Shown here piece after piece: positions 31,442-34,277 of a stretch of 34,277 nt of DNA. Source of the stretch: Dehalococcoidia bacterium. GTDB taxonomy: Bacteria; Chloroflexota; Dehalococcoidia; Lucifugimonadales; VXLM01. A model generated the notes under the pieces. It made no database searches. It was not told the DNA's origin and worked only from the letters and a program-made list of their open reading frames with translations. Both the position numbers and the translations under genes were made by a program. Each line of letters begins with the position of its first letter. The stretch's first letter is position 1. The stretch covers positions 1 through 34,277 of the forward strand of contig VXLM01000090.1 of NCBI GenBank assembly GCA_009841605.1, read 5' to 3'.

Positions 31442-32146
31442 CTACTGCCTGAACAGGTTGAGAAACCTGTCCTGGTAGAACTCGAAGAGGCCCCAGCGGT
31501 CTATTTCCTGCTTGAGTAGGTCGATGCTGCCCCGATTGCCTCGCTCCACCTCGCGGAATAGGCGGTCGATCTGCTGGATGGCAGCGGAAGGAGCGCCGCC
31601 GAAGTTTTCCTCGGGGTTGAGCAGACCTCGAGCGTTTAGCTCCTGCACGTTGCCAGCAACGGACGAAGCGGTGAACTCGTAGATGAACTTCAGGAGCGCA
31701 ACGTCCCATAGCTCGTCGACGCCGACCATGACGACCGACAGCTCTTCCTTCCGGTCGTTCAGGTCCCTGCTGATGCGGTGGGCAATGTCGGTGGGAACGC
31801 CACCGACGACCTCGGAGTTCTCAGGCTTGTTGCTGTAGCGGTACATGATGCCGGGACTGTTCGGGCCCTCGGTGCGCATGAGGTCGTGGAAGAACTCGTA
31901 GGCCTCAGAGCTAAAGCCGTCCAGATTCGACATATATGAAGGGGTTACGATGGCGGGCCGCTCGGCCACTACCTTGCCCGTGCGCACGACGCCCTCGTAC
32001 GTCTCAGGCACTTCCTCCTGGAATGCGGGTTCGGTCACGACGTAGTACTTGATATTCGTCGCGCCGAAGGTAGCGAGATGCTGCTTTGGAAACCTGACTA
32101 CAAACGTCTGCTCGATGGCCTTGAGCCACCTGCGATCATTCATCAT
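31442..32146 (-). CDS. Uncharacterised 234-residue protein
   Basis: Unknown soluble protein with no signal peptide, membrane helix or motif I can name. The N-terminal half is mixed (FVVRFPKQHLATFGATNIKYYVVTEP, then AERPAIVTPSYMSNLDGFS). The C-terminal half is helical, with hydrophobic helices around WDVALLKFIYEFTASSV and IDRLFREVERGNRGSIDLL, ending FYQDRFLNLFRQ. Two adjacent ATGs (32146 and 32143) are possible starts; neither has a ribosome-binding site. A well-spaced TTGACA/TAGCAT promoter lies about 105-135 bases upstream. It is convergent with the second NHL gene and follows accDA on the same strand after 174 bases. Codon use matches the neighbours, so it is probably a real gene. Confidence 0.7.
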   Translation of the reverse strand: MMNDRRWLKAIEQTFVVRFPKQHLATFGATNIKYYVVTEPAFQEEVPETYEGVVRTGKVVAERPAIVTPSYMSNLDGFSSEAYEFFHDLMRTEGPNSPGIMYRYSNKPENSEVVGGVPTDIAHRISRDLNDRKEELSVVMVGVDELWDVALLKFIYEFTASSVAGNVQELNARGLLNPEENFGGAPSAAIQQIDRLFREVERGNRGSIDLLKQEIDRWGLFEFYQDRFLNLFRQ

Positions 32147-32251
32147 TCGATGCTTTTTCCCCTATTGCTTGCATGGCTCACTGAATGCAGTGGCCGACTC
32201 TAAAAGACGTGTGATTACCGCTCGTGAATTATCGGGGCTCGTACTCTCTCG

Positions 32252-32280
32252 ATGCTATTGTGTACGAGTGGCAGTGTCAA
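32252..32280 (-). promoter_or_regulatory. Promoter of the 234-residue gene
   Basis: On the minus strand: TTGACA (32280 to 32275), a 17-base spacer and TAGCAT (32257 to 32252). The leader to ATG 32146 would be about 100 bases. Both hexamers are identical to those of the proBA promoter. Confidence 0.55.
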
Positions 32281-32320
32281 ACCGGATTTGCAGAGCGCGG
32301 GCCGTCGGACGGGTTGGCCT

Positions 32321-34165
32321 TTACGTTCCATGTCTGCTGCCGTTGGCATTCGAGAAGCCGTCGGCGACATGATTGTTTTCGTCCGGCTCCGGTTCAGGGC
32401 TGCGGCGCATTCGCCGGACGCGAGTTGACACGATCCCGCGAAGCGAGTTCACCTCGCGGGTGATGGCGGTACGGAAGTGGGAACTATACTCGCCCATTTT
32501 ACGGAATTTCTTGTAACGGGAACGGAGGAGACGCTTTCGGGAGCCCGCCTGGAGCGCTGAGAGTTCCTGAAGCAGCATCCGGCGGAGATGCCGGATGGCT
32601 TCGGTCGGGTTGGTGTGAGCGCCGCCCGTCGGTTCCTGGACTATCAGGTCTACGATGCCCAACTCATAGCAGTCGTGTGCCGTGAGCTTGAGGGACTCCG
32701 CCGCCTCATCGGCGCGGGCGGCGTCCTGGTACATAAGGGCTGCGGCGTCCTCCGGCGAGATCACGGAATATATGGCGTTTTCGAGCATGAGGACGCGGTC
32801 AACGACCGCCAGCGGCAGGGCGCCCTCGCTGCCTCCCTCACCGATGATGACGGCAATGGACGGCACCTCGACACGGGCCACCTCGGCCATGGCTACTGCG
32901 ATGGCGCTGCCAAGTCCGCGCACCTCTGCGTCCGTGCTGATGTGCGGTCCCGGCGTGTCTATCAGGGTGATTATCGGGAGATCAAACTTCGCTGCCAGAC
33001 GCACGGCCCTCTGCGTCTCGCGGAACCCCTCGGGAGAGATACGACCGCCCTGCTGCGCGTCATCAAGGTCGCCGCGTTCCTGACCGATGACGACAATCGT
33101 CTGGCCTCCGAGCTGGCCTACGCCCCAAACGAGCGCTTCGTCGTCACCGAAGACCCGGTCGCCGTGCAGCTCGACGAAATTGGTCACCATCTGGCTCATG
33201 TAGTCGAGGCCGGTGGGACGCTCGGGATGGCGAGCAAGATTCACGGCCTCCCACGCAGAGACGGAAGCCGCTCGTGGAGGCTGAACGTATCCTTCGTGCT
33301 GGTCGCGACGAGTCAGGTGGTACTTCGACATGAGCATGTCGAGAAGGGCCGCAATGGTGTCCTTCGACTGGGTGCGATCGACGACGGCGTCAATCATGCC
33401 ATGCTGGAGCCGCGACTCGGCGGAATGAGAATCGGCCGGGCTGGGCTCATCATCCGAGTTCTTGACGGCCCGCATGGATGAGAGGCCCACGATTGCGCCG
33501 GGCTCGGCCACGATAACGTCGGCAAGATTGGCGAAGCTGGCGTAGGCGTGCCCCGTGGATGGGTTCGCCAGGATGGAGATAAACGGCAGGCCCGCCTCGG
33601 CGAGACGGTTGGCCGCCATGGCGGTCTTGGCCATCTGCATGAGGGAGAGAACGCCCTCCTGTATTCGGACGCCGCCGCTCGTGACGACGGCAACCACCGG
33701 CTGCTTGCGCCGCGTGGCGTATTCGAATGCAAGGGCCACCTTCTCGCCGACGACGCATCCCATGGTACCGCCCATGAACCCGAAGTCGAGGACGATCAGT
33801 ACAGCCGTAGTGCCGCCAATCGAGCACGTGCCAGTGACGGCGGCCTCGGTCAGGCCTGTCCGTCGCTGATCGCGGAAGACGCTCTGTTTGTAGGAGGTGC
33901 GCGACGAGAAGGAGAGCGGGTCGAGCGAGGTGACCGTGCGGTTGATCTCCTTGAACGAGCCGGGGTCGGCCAGGGTATCGATGCGCTCTCTGGCGGTAAA
34001 GCTGAAGTGGAACCGGCACCGCGGGCAGACATTGTGTCGCTGGTACAGTTCCGAATCTACGAGCGACTCATCGCAGACGAGGCAGAACTCCCGTGCGGCA
34101 GTCCCCTCGTCGGGATCGGTCCTACTCATGACGGAGCTGAGCATGTCGGCGATGTTTCGTACCAT
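32321..34165 (-). CDS. accDA: Acetyl-CoA carboxylase carboxyltransferase, fused beta-alpha subunits
   Basis: Transfers carboxyl from biotin to acetyl-CoA, making malonyl-CoA for fatty acid synthesis. The 614-residue protein joins both subunits. The AccD half (1 to about 270) has a zinc finger (Cys28, Cys31, Cys47, Cys50), GFMGGTMGCVVGEK and TSGGVRIQEGVLSLMQMAKT. The AccA half (about 300-560) has VELHGDRVFGDD, LIDTPGPHISTDAEVRG, VIGEGGSEGALPLAV and AIYSVISPEDAAALMY. Beyond it is an extra basic C-terminal tail of about 70 residues (KRLLRSRYKKFRKMGEYSS), ending in an acidic and Asn-rich stretch. ATG 34165 is preferred, with GGAAGG six bases upstream and the zinc finger at the usual distance; GTG 34198 is in frame with a weaker site. 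Biotin carboxylase and carrier genes are not in the window. Confidence 0.94.
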   Translation of the reverse strand: MVRNIADMLSSVMSRTDPDEGTAAREFCLVCDESLVDSELYQRHNVCPRCRFHFSFTARERIDTLADPGSFKEINRTVTSLDPLSFSSRTSYKQSVFRDQRRTGLTEAAVTGTCSIGGTTAVLIVLDFGFMGGTMGCVVGEKVALAFEYATRRKQPVVAVVTSGGVRIQEGVLSLMQMAKTAMAANRLAEAGLPFISILANPSTGHAYASFANLADVIVAEPGAIVGLSSMRAVKNSDDEPSPADSHSAESRLQHGMIDAVVDRTQSKDTIAALLDMLMSKYHLTRRDQHEGYVQPPRAASVSAWEAVNLARHPERPTGLDYMSQMVTNFVELHGDRVFGDDEALVWGVGQLGGQTIVVIGQERGDLDDAQQGGRISPEGFRETQRAVRLAAKFDLPIITLIDTPGPHISTDAEVRGLGSAIAVAMAEVARVEVPSIAVIIGEGGSEGALPLAVVDRVLMLENAIYSVISPEDAAALMYQDAARADEAAESLKLTAHDCYELGIVDLIVQEPTGGAHTNPTEAIRHLRRMLLQELSALQAGSRKRLLRSRYKKFRKMGEYSSHFRTAITREVNSLRGIVSTRVRRMRRSPEPEPDENNHVADGFSNANGSRHGT

Positions 34166-34270
34166 GTGTCGCCTTCCGGTCCGAAGCGTCGGGTCCACGA
34201 TGTTCCCGGACTCGGTACCGATGCTATGGCCGACTGGCCGCCGGTACGTCGAGGGTCCGACTATACGCCT

Positions 34271-34276
34271 ATTATA
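34271..34276 (-). promoter_or_regulatory. Possible -10 element of accDA
   Basis: TATAAT on the minus strand (34276 to 34271). The -35 would lie outside the window. The leader to ATG 34165 would be about 100 bases. Confidence 0.3.
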
Positions 34277-34277
34277 A

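Noticed and set aside
1-34277. CRISPR arrays, tRNA or rRNA genes, transposases, phage genes
   Set aside because: Looked for and not seen: no regularly spaced repeat-spacer series, no cloverleaf with CCA-type end that I could support, and no transposase or integrase motifs in any long frame.

Overview
The window is about 34 kb of GC-rich (roughly 60%) bacterial chromosome with densely packed housekeeping and accessory genes on both strands. The fused accD-accA gene, the short YidC without a large periplasmic domain, the DUF1501, NHL and ankyrin proteins, the flippase/FAD-oxidoreductase pair and several families of short intergenic palindromes suggest Chloroflexota, probably Dehalococcoidia of the SAR202 type. 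This placement is inferred from gene content. There is no rRNA, no tRNA, no CRISPR array, no transposase and no phage gene, so it reads as ordinary vertically inherited chromosome rather than an island.

Layout. 1-3050: endonuclease-type mutL (minus strand, cut by the window edge just before its stop), a repeat-bearing intergenic region with a strong operator-like dyad, and a PLP-dependent threonine/serine dehydratase-like gene. 3146-7530: two tandem TPR proteins (one lipoprotein, one membrane-anchored) facing a two-gene ABC-2 exporter. 7641-12415: pyrD, two unknown genes, and the proBA proline operon. 12660-15046: a flippase-like membrane protein overlapping an FAD-dependent oxidoreductase. 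15048-18703: a rpmH-rnpA-yidD-yidC-jag locus driven by a perfect-consensus promoter. A PQQ-type beta-propeller lipoprotein gene and two tiny ORFs are interleaved in it. 18847-21718: a three-subunit proton-translocating transhydrogenase (pntAA-pntAB-pntB). 21719-22077: a gene-free repeat island. 22078-25333: an ABC-2 permease without an adjacent ATPase, a Gfo/Idh/MocA oxidoreductase and aspartate kinase, all on the minus strand. 25607-31438: a 787-aa ankyrin protein, a DUF1501 protein and two tandem NHL-repeat paralogues. 31442-34165: an unknown 234-aa protein and the fused accDA, both on the minus strand.

The most interesting part is the membrane-insertion operon. From one TTGACA/TATAAT promoter it carries rpmH, rnpA, yidD, a 25-codon ORF, the propeller lipoprotein, a 21-codon ORF, yidC and jag. 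Starts and stops interlock: ATGA at yidD/sORF1, TTGA at sORF1/propeller, sORF2 overlapping the yidC start, and yidC overlapping jag by 104 bp out of frame. That last overlap encodes the arginine-rich ribosome-docking-like tail of YidC. This is consistent with a translationally coupled unit in which a surface beta-propeller works with YidC/YidD, but that role is inference. Other points of interest are the signal-less DUF1501 and NHL cluster, the flippase/FAD pair, and four kinds of dispersed palindromic repeat.
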